A stretch of 64,000 nucleotides of DNA. Origin: Pseudomonas svalbardensis. Its GTDB lineage: Bacteria; Pseudomonadota; Gammaproteobacteria; Pseudomonadales; Pseudomonadaceae. Location of the stretch: contig NZ_CP125619.1 of the NCBI RefSeq assembly GCF_030053115.1, positions 2,615,501-2,679,500 on the forward strand, written 5' to 3'. Positions 34,061 through 43,035 of this stretch are shown here, in pieces (the first letter of the stretch is position 1; every line of letters starts with the position of its first letter). A model generated the notes under the pieces. That model was given only the letters and a program-made list of their open reading frames with translations. It ran no database searches and was not told the DNA's origin. A program made the translations under genes and the position numbers.

Positions 34061-34615
34061 ATGGCCCATCTGGCGCAACGCACCTTTGAACCCTTGAACA
34101 TTGCCGTGCTGACCATCAGCGATACGCGCACCTTTGACACCGACACCTCGGGGCAGACTCTGACGGATTTACTGCAAACGGCCGGGCATGTATTGATCGA
34201 TCGTGATCTGGTCAAGGACGACATTTATCAGATCCGCGCCAAGGTTTCCCACTGGATCGCCGATCCTCAGGTTCAAGTGATACTGATGACCGGCGGCACC
34301 GGCTTCACCGCGCGCGACAACACTCCGCAAGCGGTTTTGCCATTGCTGGACAAACACGTGGAAGGCTTCGGTGAACTGTTCCGTCAGGTGTCCCTAGTGG
34401 AAATCGGCATGTCCAGTCTGCAATCCCGGGCGTTGGCCGGGATGAGCAACGGCGTGCTGGTGTGCTGCGTTCCGGGTTCGCCGGGCGCGTGTCGAACCGC
34501 CTGGAACCAGATCCTGCTCGAACAATTGGACAGCCGCACCGGCCCGTGCAATTTCGCCCCGCATTTGAAACCGCAAGGGCAACGGGTCACCGACGCCTGC
34601 GAGACCCGCTCATGA
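34061..34615 (+). CDS. moaB: Molybdenum cofactor protein MoaB
   Basis: The 184-residue protein matches MoaB/MogA (molybdopterin adenylyltransferase family), which prepares molybdopterin for metal insertion. Signs are AVLTISDTRTFDTDTSGQ near the start and the MPT-binding TGGTGFTARDNTP. It overlaps moeA by 4 bases, so both are made together to supply the nitrate reductase cofactor. The start at ATG 34061 has GGGAAGG upstream; longer frames are not conserved. Confidence 0.92.
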   Translation: MAHLAQRTFEPLNIAVLTISDTRTFDTDTSGQTLTDLLQTAGHVLIDRDLVKDDIYQIRAKVSHWIADPQVQVILMTGGTGFTARDNTPQAVLPLLDKHVEGFGELFRQVSLVEIGMSSLQSRALAGMSNGVLVCCVPGSPGACRTAWNQILLEQLDSRTGPCNFAPHLKPQGQRVTDACETRS

Positions 34616-35847
34616 CTGGCCGGGTGTGCGACCTCGGCCATCTGATGCCGGTGGACGAGGCCATCAGCCGTCTGCTGGATCAGGCACCGCCGCCGCCCCT
34701 GGCGCAAAAGATCGGACTGGATCAAGCCTTGGGGCGGGTTCTGGCGGCGGACATTCATTCCCCTGTCAACCTGCCGGCCTGGGACAACAGTGCCATGGAC
34801 GGTTACGCCCTCAGGGCCGCTGACCTGCCACCGGACGGCGGCTGTTTGTCGATTGGTGGACGAATTGCGGCGGGTGATCCGGCGTGTTCCCCCTTGCTCG
34901 CGCAGCAGGCGGTACAGATTTTTACCGGCGCGCCATTGCCGCCGGGTGCCGACACGGTGGTGCCGCAGGAGCGCTGCCGGATCGATGGCGAGCGTGTCTG
35001 GTTTCCGCCCGTAAGCGCTGGCGATCACGTGCGCAAGGAAGGCGAGGAGGTTCGCCGGGGAGACCTGTTGCTCCAGGCCGGTAAACGCCTGCGTGCGCAA
35101 GAAGTGGGGTTGCTGGCCGGCGCTGGCATCGCGCGGGTCGAGGTTTATCGACCGTTGCAGGTGTGCTTGCTCAGCAGCGGCAATGAACTGCGTGAGCCGG
35201 GCGATCCATTGGCGCCGGGGCAGATTTACAACAGCAATCGTTACTGCCTCGCGGCGTTGTTGAGTGGCTGGGGCGTCGAGGTGCACGACTATGGCGTCAT
35301 GGCCGATGAGTTGGCGGCCAGCCGGCATGCCTTGAGCCTGGCGTCCTCGGAATGCGACCTGCTGTTGAGTTCCGGTGGCGTCTCGGTGGGCGAGGAAGAT
35401 CACCTTAAACAGGCCATCGAGGAACTCGGTAGCCTGGATTTCTGGCGGCTGGCCATTCAGCCGGGTAAACCGCTGGCGTTTGGCGAAGTGGCCGGCAAAC
35501 CCTGGATCGGCATGCCGGGCAATCCTTCGGCAGCGCTGATTACCGCGTTGGTGGTGGTGCGTCCGTTCCTGCTCAGGGCCCAGGGCGTGAAAGACGTGTT
35601 GCCGGTGCCAATGGCCGTGCCCGCCGGGTTCGACTGGTTGCAGCGCAACAAGCGTCGGCAGTACCTGCGGGCAAGACTCACTCCCGACGCTAACGGCCAG
35701 TTGAGTGTGGAACTGCACCCTCAGCAAAGCTCGGCGATGTTGACTGCCGCGTGTTGGGCCGACGGGTTGGCGGTGATCGAGTGCGAGCAGCAAGTGCTCA
35801 AGCACGACAACGTGATGTTCCTGTCCTTCGCCGACCTGATGCATTGA
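34612..35847 (+). CDS. moeA: Molybdopterin molybdenumtransferase MoeA
   Basis: This 411-residue protein inserts molybdate into adenylylated molybdopterin. Family motifs are LPAWDNSAMDGYAL (near residue 60), the SSGGVSVGEEDH catalytic-loop region near residue 255, and KPLAFG followed by GMPGNPSAAL. Together with the upstream moaB it completes the late steps of cofactor synthesis for NarG. E. coli MoeA is 411 residues, the same length. Confidence 0.93.
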   Translation: MTGRVCDLGHLMPVDEAISRLLDQAPPPPLAQKIGLDQALGRVLAADIHSPVNLPAWDNSAMDGYALRAADLPPDGGCLSIGGRIAAGDPACSPLLAQQAVQIFTGAPLPPGADTVVPQERCRIDGERVWFPPVSAGDHVRKEGEEVRRGDLLLQAGKRLRAQEVGLLAGAGIARVEVYRPLQVCLLSSGNELREPGDPLAPGQIYNSNRYCLAALLSGWGVEVHDYGVMADELAASRHALSLASSECDLLLSSGGVSVGEEDHLKQAIEELGSLDFWRLAIQPGKPLAFGEVAGKPWIGMPGNPSAALITALVVVRPFLLRAQGVKDVLPVPMAVPAGFDWLQRNKRRQYLRARLTPDANGQLSVELHPQQSSAMLTAACWADGLAVIECEQQVLKHDNVMFLSFADLMH

Positions 35848-35853
35848 TGGCAA

Positions 35854-35867
35854 TTGATTGCCGTCAA
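35854..35867. promoter_or_regulatory. Candidate ANR/DNR box upstream of ubiU
   Basis: TTGATTGCCGTCAA matches TTGAT-N4-ATCAA with one change. It lies about 105 bases before ubiU and gives a basis for anaerobic induction of ubiUVT. Confidence 0.6.
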
Positions 35868-35969
35868 GGCTCTGTCTGCCGGTCTCGCTAGACTGGCAGC
35901 GCCTTTTTCGATCGCTGCGCCACAGGCATCGATGGAGGATCGAGACGCGTTTTTCCATGAGGATTACCC

Positions 35970-36965
35970 ATGCAACTGGTCTGCCCGGCAGGGAACCTGC
36001 CTGCGCTAAAAGCGGCAGTGCGCCAAGGCGCCGATGCCGTCTATGTCGGTTTTCGCGATGACACCAATGCCCGGCATTTCGCGGGGCTGAACATGGACGA
36101 TAAACAGTTCGACGCAGCGGTCGCTCACATCCGCCAGCATCAACGCAAACTCTACGTCGCGGTCAACACCTACCCGCAACCCAAGGGCTGGGAACGCTGG
36201 CAGCGAGCGGTTGATCGTGCCGCCGATTTCGGCGTGGATGCGCTGATCGCCGCCGACCCCGGCGTGCTCAACTACGCCAGCCAGCGGCATCCGCAATTGG
36301 CGTTACACCTGTCGGTCCAGGGCTCGGCAACCCATGCCGCGGCGCTGGAGTTTTATGCGCAGCGCTACGGGATTCGTCGCGCGGTGCTGCCGCGGGTGTT
36401 GTCGTTGGCGCAGGTGCGCCAGGTCGCCGCGAGCAGCCCGGTGCCCATCGAAGTCTTTGGCTTCGGCAGCTTGTGCATCATGGCCGAAGGGCGTTGCCAT
36501 CTGTCTTCCTACATCACCGGCGAGTCGCCCAACCTCTGCGGTGTCTGTTCGCCAGCCAAAGCGGTGCGCTGGAGCGACGACGCGGAAGGTTTGAGCGCAC
36601 GGCTCAGTGAAGTGCTGATCGACCGTTACACCCCTGACGAACCGGCCGGTTACCCAACCCTGTGCAAAGGCCGTTTCCTGGTCGGCGGCAAGCGTTTTCA
36701 TGCGCTGGAAGAACCCACCAGCCTCGACACCCTGGATTTGCTGCCGGAATTGACGGCCATCGGCGTCGAGGCGGTCAAAATCGAGGGCCGGCAACGCAGC
36801 CCGGCCTATGTCGAACAAGTCACCCGCGTCTGGCGCGCGGCACTGGATGCCCATCGCGGCTCACCGGGCAGTTTTCGGGTCAAGGAAGAATGGCGCCGGG
36901 TGCTGGCCGGTTTGTCCGAAGGCAGCCAGACCACCCTGGGTGCATATCATCGATCATGGCAATGA
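35970..36965 (+). CDS. ubiU: O2-independent ubiquinone hydroxylation protein UbiU
   Basis: The 331-residue U32-peptidase-like protein forms a heterodimer with UbiV that hydroxylates the ubiquinone ring without oxygen. It begins MQLVCPAGNLPALKAAVRQG. The four Fe-S cysteines of UbiU are visible: CIMAEGRCHLSSY, then NLCGVCSP and TLCKGRFLVGG. It is followed 10 bases later by ubiV. In P. aeruginosa this pathway is needed for denitrification (recalled literature). Confidence 0.93.
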   Translation: MQLVCPAGNLPALKAAVRQGADAVYVGFRDDTNARHFAGLNMDDKQFDAAVAHIRQHQRKLYVAVNTYPQPKGWERWQRAVDRAADFGVDALIAADPGVLNYASQRHPQLALHLSVQGSATHAAALEFYAQRYGIRRAVLPRVLSLAQVRQVAASSPVPIEVFGFGSLCIMAEGRCHLSSYITGESPNLCGVCSPAKAVRWSDDAEGLSARLSEVLIDRYTPDEPAGYPTLCKGRFLVGGKRFHALEEPTSLDTLDLLPELTAIGVEAVKIEGRQRSPAYVEQVTRVWRAALDAHRGSPGSFRVKEEWRRVLAGLSEGSQTTLGAYHRSWQ

Positions 36966-36975
36966 GGGAGGCGAC

Positions 36976-37866
36976 ATGAAGCTCAGCCTTGGACCGGTCC
37001 TGTTTTATTGGGACAAAGAGCAACTCAGCAACTTTTACGCCGAGATGTCGGCCTTGCCCCTGGATGTGATTTATCTGGGGGAAACCGTGTGTTCGAAACG
37101 CCGGGCCTTTTCACTGGATCAATGGCTGGGTCTGGGGCGCGAGTTGCAGGAATGCAGCCAGGCACAACTGGTGATCTCCAGCCTGACGCTGATCGAAGCG
37201 GCCTCCGAGCTCTCCAGCCTGCGGCGGCTCTGCGACAACGGCCAATTGCTGGTTGAGGCCAACGACATGGGCGCGGTGCAGTTTCTGGCCGAGCGCAAGT
37301 TGCCGTTCGTGGGCGGCCCGGCGCTCAACCTGTACAACGGTCATACGCTGGCGCAACTGCTGGACTGCGGGATGACCCGTTGGGTGCCGCCGGTGGAATG
37401 CTCGGCGGCGCTGATTGGCGATGTGCTCGATCAAGTGCGCGAACTGGGCCGTGAGGTGCCGGAAGTCGAGATCTTTGCCTACGGACATTTGCCGTTGGCC
37501 TATTCCGCGCGCTGCTTCACCGCTCGGGCGGAAAACAAGCCCAAGGACGACTGCCAGTTTTGCTGCATCAACTACCCCGACGGTCTGCCGCTGACCAGTC
37601 AGGAGGGGCAGGCGCTGTTCACCATTAACGGTATACAAACGATGTCGGCCGAGGTGACCAATCTGCTGGCGGATTACACCGGGCTGGTGGCCTGTGGCGC
37701 CGACTTGTTGCGTCTGAGCCCTCGCGCTCAGGGCATGGCCGAGGTCATTGCCGCCTATCAACGGGTTCGGCTGGGCGAGACACCGCCGCTGTTCGTCGAC
37801 GGTTGTAACGGCTACTGGCATGGCCAGGCCGGCATGTTGCGCGTCGAGGGGGTCGGCCTGTGTTGA
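36976..37866 (+). CDS. ubiV: O2-independent ubiquinone hydroxylation protein UbiV
   Basis: The 296-residue protein is the UbiU partner. It has the U32-like fold, KLSLGPVLFYWDKEQL at the start and the cysteine cluster near residues 180-200 (ARCFTARAENKPKDDCQFCC) expected for a [4Fe-4S] site. GGGAGGCGAC precedes ATG 36976. It overlaps ubiT by 7 bases. Confidence 0.93.
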   Translation: MKLSLGPVLFYWDKEQLSNFYAEMSALPLDVIYLGETVCSKRRAFSLDQWLGLGRELQECSQAQLVISSLTLIEAASELSSLRRLCDNGQLLVEANDMGAVQFLAERKLPFVGGPALNLYNGHTLAQLLDCGMTRWVPPVECSAALIGDVLDQVRELGREVPEVEIFAYGHLPLAYSARCFTARAENKPKDDCQFCCINYPDGLPLTSQEGQALFTINGIQTMSAEVTNLLADYTGLVACGADLLRLSPRAQGMAEVIAAYQRVRLGETPPLFVDGCNGYWHGQAGMLRVEGVGLC

Positions 37867-38330
37867 ACCGTAAAAAGTGGTTGTTGAAAGGCGCCGACCG
37901 GTTATTGCCGCTGGTGCGCCGGGTGCCTTTTGCGGTGCAGCGCCTGGCGTTGCAGCAGGCGCTCAATCGCTGCCTCGCCGAGCCGTTGCGCGATGGCGAA
38001 TTTGAAGTATTGCGTGGGCGTTGGTTGTGTCTGCGGATCCCGGACCTGGGTTTGTCCTGGTTCCTGACGCTGACCCGTGAAGGGTTGCGAATTGCTGAAC
38101 ACGCCACGGCGCATGTGACCATTAGCGGTAACTGGCGAGAGTTTTTATTGCTGGCGAGTCGTCAGGAGGATCCGGATACGTTGTTCTTTCGCAGGCGTTT
38201 GGTGATTGAGGGTGATACGGAGTTGGGGTTGGCGTTGAAGAACCTGATCGACAGTCTGGATCCTGATGTGTTGCCGGTGTGGTTGTGGCGCAATCTGGAG
38301 CGGGCGGGGAAGGGGTTGGCGGCCGGTTAG
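37860..38330 (+). CDS. ubiT: SCP2-domain accessory protein UbiT
   Basis: The 156-residue protein carries an SCP2 sterol-carrier-like domain (residues 50-140; VTISGNWREFLLLASRQEDPDTLFF and IEGDTELGLALKNLIDSLD). UbiT binds ubiquinone intermediates and is required for the anaerobic pathway with UbiU/UbiV. The start is a GTG overlapping ubiV by 7 bases, which suggests translational coupling. Confidence 0.88.
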   Translation: MLNRKKWLLKGADRLLPLVRRVPFAVQRLALQQALNRCLAEPLRDGEFEVLRGRWLCLRIPDLGLSWFLTLTREGLRIAEHATAHVTISGNWREFLLLASRQEDPDTLFFRRRLVIEGDTELGLALKNLIDSLDPDVLPVWLWRNLERAGKGLAAG

Positions 38331-38352
38331 CCGAGCTGTATTTTTGGTTGGA

Positions 38353-38602
38353 GTACATTTCCATTTCTGCGGTAACGGCTGCTTAGGGTTCCGCCCTGAC
38401 GGCGGGCCACTTGGAAAAGCGCCAAGTAACCAAGCGCTCTTGCCCCTGACGTACGGTGCCTCGCCTAGGCTCGGCATGCCCTCGCTCCGGTCCTGCTCCG
38501 TGGGCCCGCCGCCATCGGCCATCCATGGCCGGGGGCGGCTACCGCGGCATCCTTGCCGCGGTGCCCACTGCGCAGAACCTGCGCTCGGCCTTCCGACGGG
38601 GC
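38353..38602 (+). repeat. Left arm of ~770-bp palindromic element
   Basis: This ~250-base arm is about 85-90% identical, by eye, to the reverse complement of 38870-39122. Both outer ends carry GTACAT. The 849-base gap between ubiT and the DGC gene is wholly filled by this element and small REPs; the open frames in it are not genes. Confidence 0.85.
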
Positions 38603-38717
38603 AGATCAGGATCAAGATCACGATCAAAAGCCAAAGTGGGGCGGCCTGATAGCCGACCTGATGTCTGTCAAGGTCATCGGCGGTGGACACCTATGTCATG
38701 CCCGCCAAAAATCCAAC

Positions 38718-38810
38718 TGTGGGAGCGAGCCTGCTCGCGAAGGCGGACTTACATTCAACATTGATGTCGACTGACAGGGCCTCATCGCGAGCAGGCTCGC
38801 TCCCACAGGG
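38718..38810. repeat. Inverted REP pair in the centre of the palindromic element
   Basis: CTGTGGGAGCGAGCCTGCTC (38718 on) and its reverse complement (38783-38810) flank a ~40-base loop. This is the usual REPIN-like doublet of Pseudomonas. Confidence 0.8.
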
Positions 38811-38869
38811 GAATGCGTACGCTTGAAGAGACAGGCCGGCCGGTAGGCCGCCTCGCTTTTGCGGTGCAC

Positions 38870-39122
38870 GCCCCCTCGAGAGGCCGAGTGGAGGTTCTGC
38901 GTAGTGGGCAACCCGGCATGGATGCCGGGTTAGCCGCCCCCGGCCATGGATGGCCGATGGCGGCGGGCCCACGGAGCAGGACCGGAGCGAGGGCATGGCG
39001 AGCCTAGGCGAGCCACCGAACGACAGGGGCATGAGCGCTTTGGTTACTTTCGCGCTTTTCGAAAGTGACCCGCCGTAAGGGCGGAACCCTAAGCCGCCGT
39101 TACCGCAGAAATGGATATGTAC
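38870..39122 (-). repeat. Right arm of ~770-bp palindromic element
   Basis: Reverse complement partner of 38353-38602. The most conserved stretch (38942-39000) includes the inverted copy of CTCCGGTCCTGCTCCGTGGG. Confidence 0.85.
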
Positions 39123-39137
39123 TGAGCCAAAAGACGC

Positions 39138-39164
39138 CATCGCGAGCAGGCTCGCTCCCACATT
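39138..39164. repeat. Single REP element
   Basis: CATCGCGAGCAGGCTCGCTC followed by CCACATT is the same REP family as 38783-38810. It sits 15 bases past the DGC gene stop and may terminate it. Confidence 0.75.
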
Positions 39165-39179
39165 TGATCTGCGTTGCCC

Positions 39180-39575
39180 TCAAACCATCAGTTCAGAGGC
39201 GTGATTCTGCCGAGCATCACTGGCAATCAACTGCTTGATCCCTTCAAATAACTCATCCCCCTGCGCCTCCGTGCGGTCCTCACCATAGCGCTTGCGCAAC
39301 CCGTAATGGCTAAGAATCAAATGCACATCCGCGTGCAGACCATGCTGCTTCAGGCAGTTTTCAACGCATTGCAACGGGCAACCGTCCAGCGCAAAAATCC
39401 GCCGTCCCGAGCGTGCCTTGTTGACCAGCGCCGCCACATGCCCGCCGACCCCGACGATGCAGGACATTTCAGCCGATCCGCTGCGATCAAGCCGCACGGC
39501 CAGGGCGTTGGCCAGTTGGGCGACGTTGGAGCAGCCTGAGCAGGCGTAAATAAGGGGCAAGGTTGAACGGGACAT
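39180..39575 (-). CDS. DGC-domain putative zinc-binding protein (DUF1847)
   Basis: This 131-residue protein matches the DGC domain family, named after the Asp-Gly-Cys motif, here FALDGCPLQCVENCLKQHG near residue 75. Other cysteines are in YACSGCSNVAQLAN near the start. These residues suggest metal binding. ATG 39575 lies 55 bases behind an ANR/DNR box (39630-39643), so it is probably induced without oxygen. It is directly downstream of the DNR-type regulator gene. The biochemical role is unknown. Confidence 0.78.
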   Translation of the reverse strand: MSRSTLPLIYACSGCSNVAQLANALAVRLDRSGSAEMSCIVGVGGHVAALVNKARSGRRIFALDGCPLQCVENCLKQHGLHADVHLILSHYGLRKRYGEDRTEAQGDELFEGIKQLIASDARQNHASELMV

Positions 39576-39629
39576 GAGCGTTCTCCGTGGATGGACTTCT
39601 TCAGTGTGCAAGGCCGGTGGCGTTGCGCA

Positions 39630-39643
39630 TTGACTGCGGTCAA
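39630..39643. promoter_or_regulatory. Candidate ANR/DNR box upstream of the DGC gene
   Basis: TTGACTGCGGTCAA is a perfect 5-bp inverted repeat in FNR-box layout (TTGAC-N4-GTCAA), 54 bases before the DGC start on the minus strand. Confidence 0.6.
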
Positions 39644-39649
39644 TTCCGT

Positions 39650-40324
39650 CTATTGGAACGCCGCGAGATCCTCTTCGGCGAGGATACTGATACTGCGGCG
39701 TTCCATCGCGATCAGGCCGCTGTCCACCAGGCGGTGCAAGATCCGCGAAAAGGTTTCCGGCTGGATGCCCAGCTTCGAGGCCACCAGGCGTTTGGACACC
39801 TGCAAGACAATCAAACCGCTGACCGGGTTGCGTTCCTGGAACAGGAAATTGATCACCCGCCGGCTCGCACTGGCCATGGTCAAGGTGTCGATGTCGCGCA
39901 GACGCAGGTGCAAGTGCACGCTCATGCTCGCCAGAATGGCCAGGCAAACCTTCGGCTGGTCCTCGAGTGCATTGCGGTAATGGGTGCCCTCGATACTCAC
40001 CAGCACGCTGTCCTTCAGCGCCGTGGCGCTCACCGGGTAAAGACGGGCCTGGCTGAACAGCAAGGCTTCGGCAAACGTCTGGCCGGGCTGAATGATCTCC
40101 ACCAGGTTTTCCTGACCTTCGCCGGTAAGCCGGTACAACTTGATCTGGCCGCTGACCAGCAGGAAAAAACGCTTGGCCGGATCGCCTTGGTGCATGAGCG
40201 TGCTGTGGCAACTCAGGCGCTTGAGCATCGCCAGGCCGCAGACTTCCTCGAAGATTTTCTCCGGCAGTTGGCTGAACAGATGATGACGACGCAACGTTAA
40301 AACGATGGAAGGGTGGGTCAGCAT
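39650..40324 (-). CDS. dnr: DNR-type Crp/Fnr family regulator
   Basis: The 224-residue protein has an N-terminal cyclic-nucleotide-like domain (residues 20-130) and a C-terminal winged helix with recognition helix IQPETFSRILHRL, carrying the E-SR residues that read TTGAT half-sites. It lacks the N-terminal cysteine cluster of Fnr/Anr, so it is not an O2-sensing Fe-S protein. It fits DNR, which senses NO through heme (known of the family). Position beside narXL supports this. A NarL-type site lies in its upstream region at 40389-40404. It could also be another Dnr-like paralog. Confidence 0.8.
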   Translation of the reverse strand: MLTHPSIVLTLRRHHLFSQLPEKIFEEVCGLAMLKRLSCHSTLMHQGDPAKRFFLLVSGQIKLYRLTGEGQENLVEIIQPGQTFAEALLFSQARLYPVSATALKDSVLVSIEGTHYRNALEDQPKVCLAILASMSVHLHLRLRDIDTLTMASASRRVINFLFQERNPVSGLIVLQVSKRLVASKLGIQPETFSRILHRLVDSGLIAMERRSISILAEEDLAAFQ

Positions 40325-40388
40325 GGCGTACCTCCGCTGACGCTCATAGTAGAGAGCGCCGGCCGGATGACCTATGCCTCTGCCGGCC

Positions 40389-40404
40389 TACCTCCAAGGA
40401 GGCA
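40389..40404. promoter_or_regulatory. Candidate NarL 7-2-7 site upstream of dnr
   Basis: TACCTCCAAGGAGGCA resembles paired inverted NarL heptamers. It lies between narL and the start of dnr, about 65 bases upstream of the latter. Confidence 0.5.
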
Positions 40405-40410
40405 TGCCCC

Positions 40411-41058
40411 TCAGCCCGCATTGCGCAGATGCTCCATGGCCCACACCGCCGCCTCGACCCGTGAGCGCAAACCGAGTTTGTGCAGCAGGTTTTTCACATG
40501 AACCTTGACCGTGCCTTCGGTGATGCCCAGCTTGTGCCCGATGACTTTGTTGCTGAAGCCGCTGGCGATGGTTTTCAGCACCTGACGTTCACGCTCGGTC
40601 AGTTCCACCACGGTCTGGCGCTGCGGTGAGCGCAGCGCCTGGGCCATGACTTGGGTCAGCCCCGGGCTGATCACCAATTCGCCGTTCAAGGCATTGCGGA
40701 TGTACTGAATCAGCAGTTCGGGTTCCATGTCCTTGAGCAGATAGCCGTCGGCATCCAGACGCAATGCGTCGCGAATATCGTCTTCGGCATCCGAGACCGT
40801 GAACAGCAGCACCTTGCCGGTGTAGTGCATCGCCCGTAATTGGCGCAGGGTTTCAATGCCATTCATCTGCGGCATGTTGTTATCGAGCAACACCAGGTCC
40901 GGTTGCAGCGGCTCGATCAGACTGAGTGCTTCTTCGCCGTTGTTGGCTTCACCGACGATCAGGAAATCATCTTCGAGTTCGAGCATCTGGCGGATGCCGT
41001 GACGCATCATCGGATGGTCGTCAACCAGCAGGATGGTGTGTTGCAGGGACGGGTTCAT
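40411..41058 (-). CDS. narL: Nitrate/nitrite response regulator NarL
   Basis: The 215-residue regulator has a receiver domain (residues 8-120; phospho-acceptor aspartate in DLVLLDNNMPQMNG near residue 58) and a LuxR-type helix-turn-helix (LTERERQVLKTIASGFSNKVIGHKLGITEGTVKVHVKNLL). Length equals E. coli NarL (216). It overlaps narX by 4 bases. The probable targets carry the 7-2-7 palindromes listed here. Confidence 0.93.
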   Translation of the reverse strand: MNPSLQHTILLVDDHPMMRHGIRQMLELEDDFLIVGEANNGEEALSLIEPLQPDLVLLDNNMPQMNGIETLRQLRAMHYTGKVLLFTVSDAEDDIRDALRLDADGYLLKDMEPELLIQYIRNALNGELVISPGLTQVMAQALRSPQRQTVVELTERERQVLKTIASGFSNKVIGHKLGITEGTVKVHVKNLLHKLGLRSRVEAAVWAMEHLRNAG

Positions 41059-42857
41059 GTGACGCTACCTTCTGTTTGCTGCCCGAGAAACTCCGGTTGG
41101 AATTCCAGTTGGACGCGGGTGCCTTGCGGCTCCCTAGAGACTATTTCGAGTTGACCGCGCAAGCTGCGGGCCCGCTCATCCATGATTTTCAGGCCGTGGT
41201 GTTCGCGTTGGTCGACGTTGCCGCTGAAGCCACGCCCGTCGTCTTCGACGATGAGCCTGACGGTTTCACCGTCCTGACGCAGTTGCAGCCAGGCGTTCTG
41301 CGCATGGGCGTGGCGCAAACAATTGGAGAGCGCCTCGCGAGTGATCTGCAAGATGTGGATTTGCTCGCTGGCCGATAACTGAAAGGCCAGCGCGTCGACG
41401 TGCAGGTGCACCTGAAATTCCCCGCGACGGGAGAACTCCTCGGCGGTGTCCTTGAGTTCCTGCACCAGTCCCGCATCGTGAATCTGCAAGCGAAAGGTGG
41501 TCAGCAACTCGCGTAACTGGCGGTAGGCATTGTTCAGCCCTTCGCGCAGTTCGGCGGTGACGTTTTCCAGGGTTTCGACCGTTTCGCCACGACGCATCAG
41601 GGTTTGCAGGCGGCTGACTTGCAGCTTCATGTAGGACAGGGCCTGGGCCAGTGAGTCATGCAACTCGCGAGCAATGATCGTGCGTTCGTCGAGCAACAGC
41701 AGGCGATGATCCTGTTCCCGTTGACGCTTGAGCGACAGCGAGGTGCCGATCAGGTTGGCCAGGGCCTGGATCAGTTGGGTTTCCCAGGCTTGGGTCGGAT
41801 GTCCGTCGACAAAATGCGCCTTGAGTTCGCCCAGTTCACTGCCCTGATTGCTGATGCTGAACGTTTGTGGACTGGCTTTATGGTGCTTCTGGCACGTGGC
41901 GCAGTCGCTGCTGGCGCAGACTTCCCGGATGTTCGCGCCGTGGAGGGCGAGCAACTGCTGGGCCGGTGCCTGCATTTGTCCTTGCAGGCACAGCGACAGG
42001 CGTAAGCCGGGCAAGCGTTGCTGGAAACGCCGGATCAACTCATCCAGGCCTTCGGCATTGGCCAGGCGTGTGGCCAGGCTTCGACTGCTTTGGTACAGCA
42101 ACTCGAGGGCGGCATTGGCTTGTTGCAGGTTCAGGGTTTTTTGCTGGACCTGACTCTCAAGGGTGCGATGCGAGTCTTCGATCGTCTCGGCCATGGCGTT
42201 GAAACTCATGGCCAACTGGCCCAGTTCGTCCTGGGATTGATGGTTGACCCGCACCTTGAAATCGCCGCGACGAAAGCGCTGGGTCGCATCCACCAACTCT
42301 TTCAAGGGCATGACGACCCCGTACTGCAATTCGTAGAGCCCAATCAGCAGGACGAACAGGGTGGTGAACAAGGCCAGGCCCTGGATCACCTGTTGCCAGC
42401 CTTGCTTTTGTTCGCTTTGGCGCTGCAACAGGTTGACGAACTGGTTCAGTTGTTCAACGAAGGGCAGGGCCTGGACCTGAAAATAGGCGGCATCGCCGCG
42501 CTCCAGTGCCGGGCGCAAATCCTCGTTCCAGTGTTGCTGGATTTGCCCGTAGCTGATTTGCAGGGCGGCGGTCGGGCCATCTTCCAGCACTGCCTTGAGT
42601 GACTGGCTGTTGAGGCGGGTTTGCAGGCTGTCGCTGATGGCGATGATTTCTTCGCCGGTTGCACCCGCGGCCAGTTTCCAGCTCAGGTGGTAAGTCTCCA
42701 TGCGCACCGAGCCTGCGGTGTTGATGGCAGCGGCATCACCCTGGCTGAACCAGGCGATCAGTCCGGCGCTTAACGAACTGGCGAGGGCGAGCACGGCGAT
42801 CAGGATCACCGCCAGCCCGGCGCGAGCGGGCAGGGAACTGCGCAACCAGCGCACCAT
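41055..42857 (-). CDS. narX: Nitrate/nitrite sensor histidine kinase NarX
   Basis: The 600-residue inner-membrane kinase has two transmembrane helices around a periplasmic sensor with the nitrate P-box (INTAGSVRMETYHLSWKL). Next come a HAMP domain, a cysteine cluster in the central module (CASSDCATCQKHH) and a HisKA_3 domain with the phosphorylated histidine in ARELHDSLAQALSYMKL near residue 395. An HATPase is at the C-terminus (EDDGRGFSG). It phosphorylates NarL in response to nitrate. The gene is divergent from narK1. Confidence 0.94.
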   Translation of the reverse strand: MVRWLRSSLPARAGLAVILIAVLALASSLSAGLIAWFSQGDAAAINTAGSVRMETYHLSWKLAAGATGEEIIAISDSLQTRLNSQSLKAVLEDGPTAALQISYGQIQQHWNEDLRPALERGDAAYFQVQALPFVEQLNQFVNLLQRQSEQKQGWQQVIQGLALFTTLFVLLIGLYELQYGVVMPLKELVDATQRFRRGDFKVRVNHQSQDELGQLAMSFNAMAETIEDSHRTLESQVQQKTLNLQQANAALELLYQSSRSLATRLANAEGLDELIRRFQQRLPGLRLSLCLQGQMQAPAQQLLALHGANIREVCASSDCATCQKHHKASPQTFSISNQGSELGELKAHFVDGHPTQAWETQLIQALANLIGTSLSLKRQREQDHRLLLLDERTIIARELHDSLAQALSYMKLQVSRLQTLMRRGETVETLENVTAELREGLNNAYRQLRELLTTFRLQIHDAGLVQELKDTAEEFSRRGEFQVHLHVDALAFQLSASEQIHILQITREALSNCLRHAHAQNAWLQLRQDGETVRLIVEDDGRGFSGNVDQREHHGLKIMDERARSLRGQLEIVSREPQGTRVQLEFQPEFLGQQTEGSVT

Positions 42858-42938
42858 CAGCGCAGGTCCGGGAAAAAATCAGGAAAACAGAGCATGTGCA
42901 GTTCCAGGATGGGGTTTTGCCGCCGATCCCGGGCGCGC

Positions 42939-42954
42939 TACCTCTAAAGAGTTG
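42939..42954. promoter_or_regulatory. Candidate NarL site in narX-narK1 gap (site 1)
   Basis: TACCTCTAAAGAGTTG has one good heptamer (TACCTCT) and a degenerate inverted one, about 85 bases before narX. The 304-base gap between narX and narK1 contains this, a second NarL site and an ANR/DNR box; no other gene is seen. Confidence 0.45.
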
Positions 42955-43035
42955 TCGACTGATCCTTGTCAGCAAAAACCTTGGAAGAAAACCTTAAGAC
43001 GCTGATAAACCGCCGGTTTTAGGGTTTTCCTGTAC

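Noticed and set aside
38266..39161. Several 60-156-residue frames between ubiT and the DGC gene
   Set aside because: They lie in the palindromic repeat arms and are mirrored on both strands, with no ribosome site or domain.
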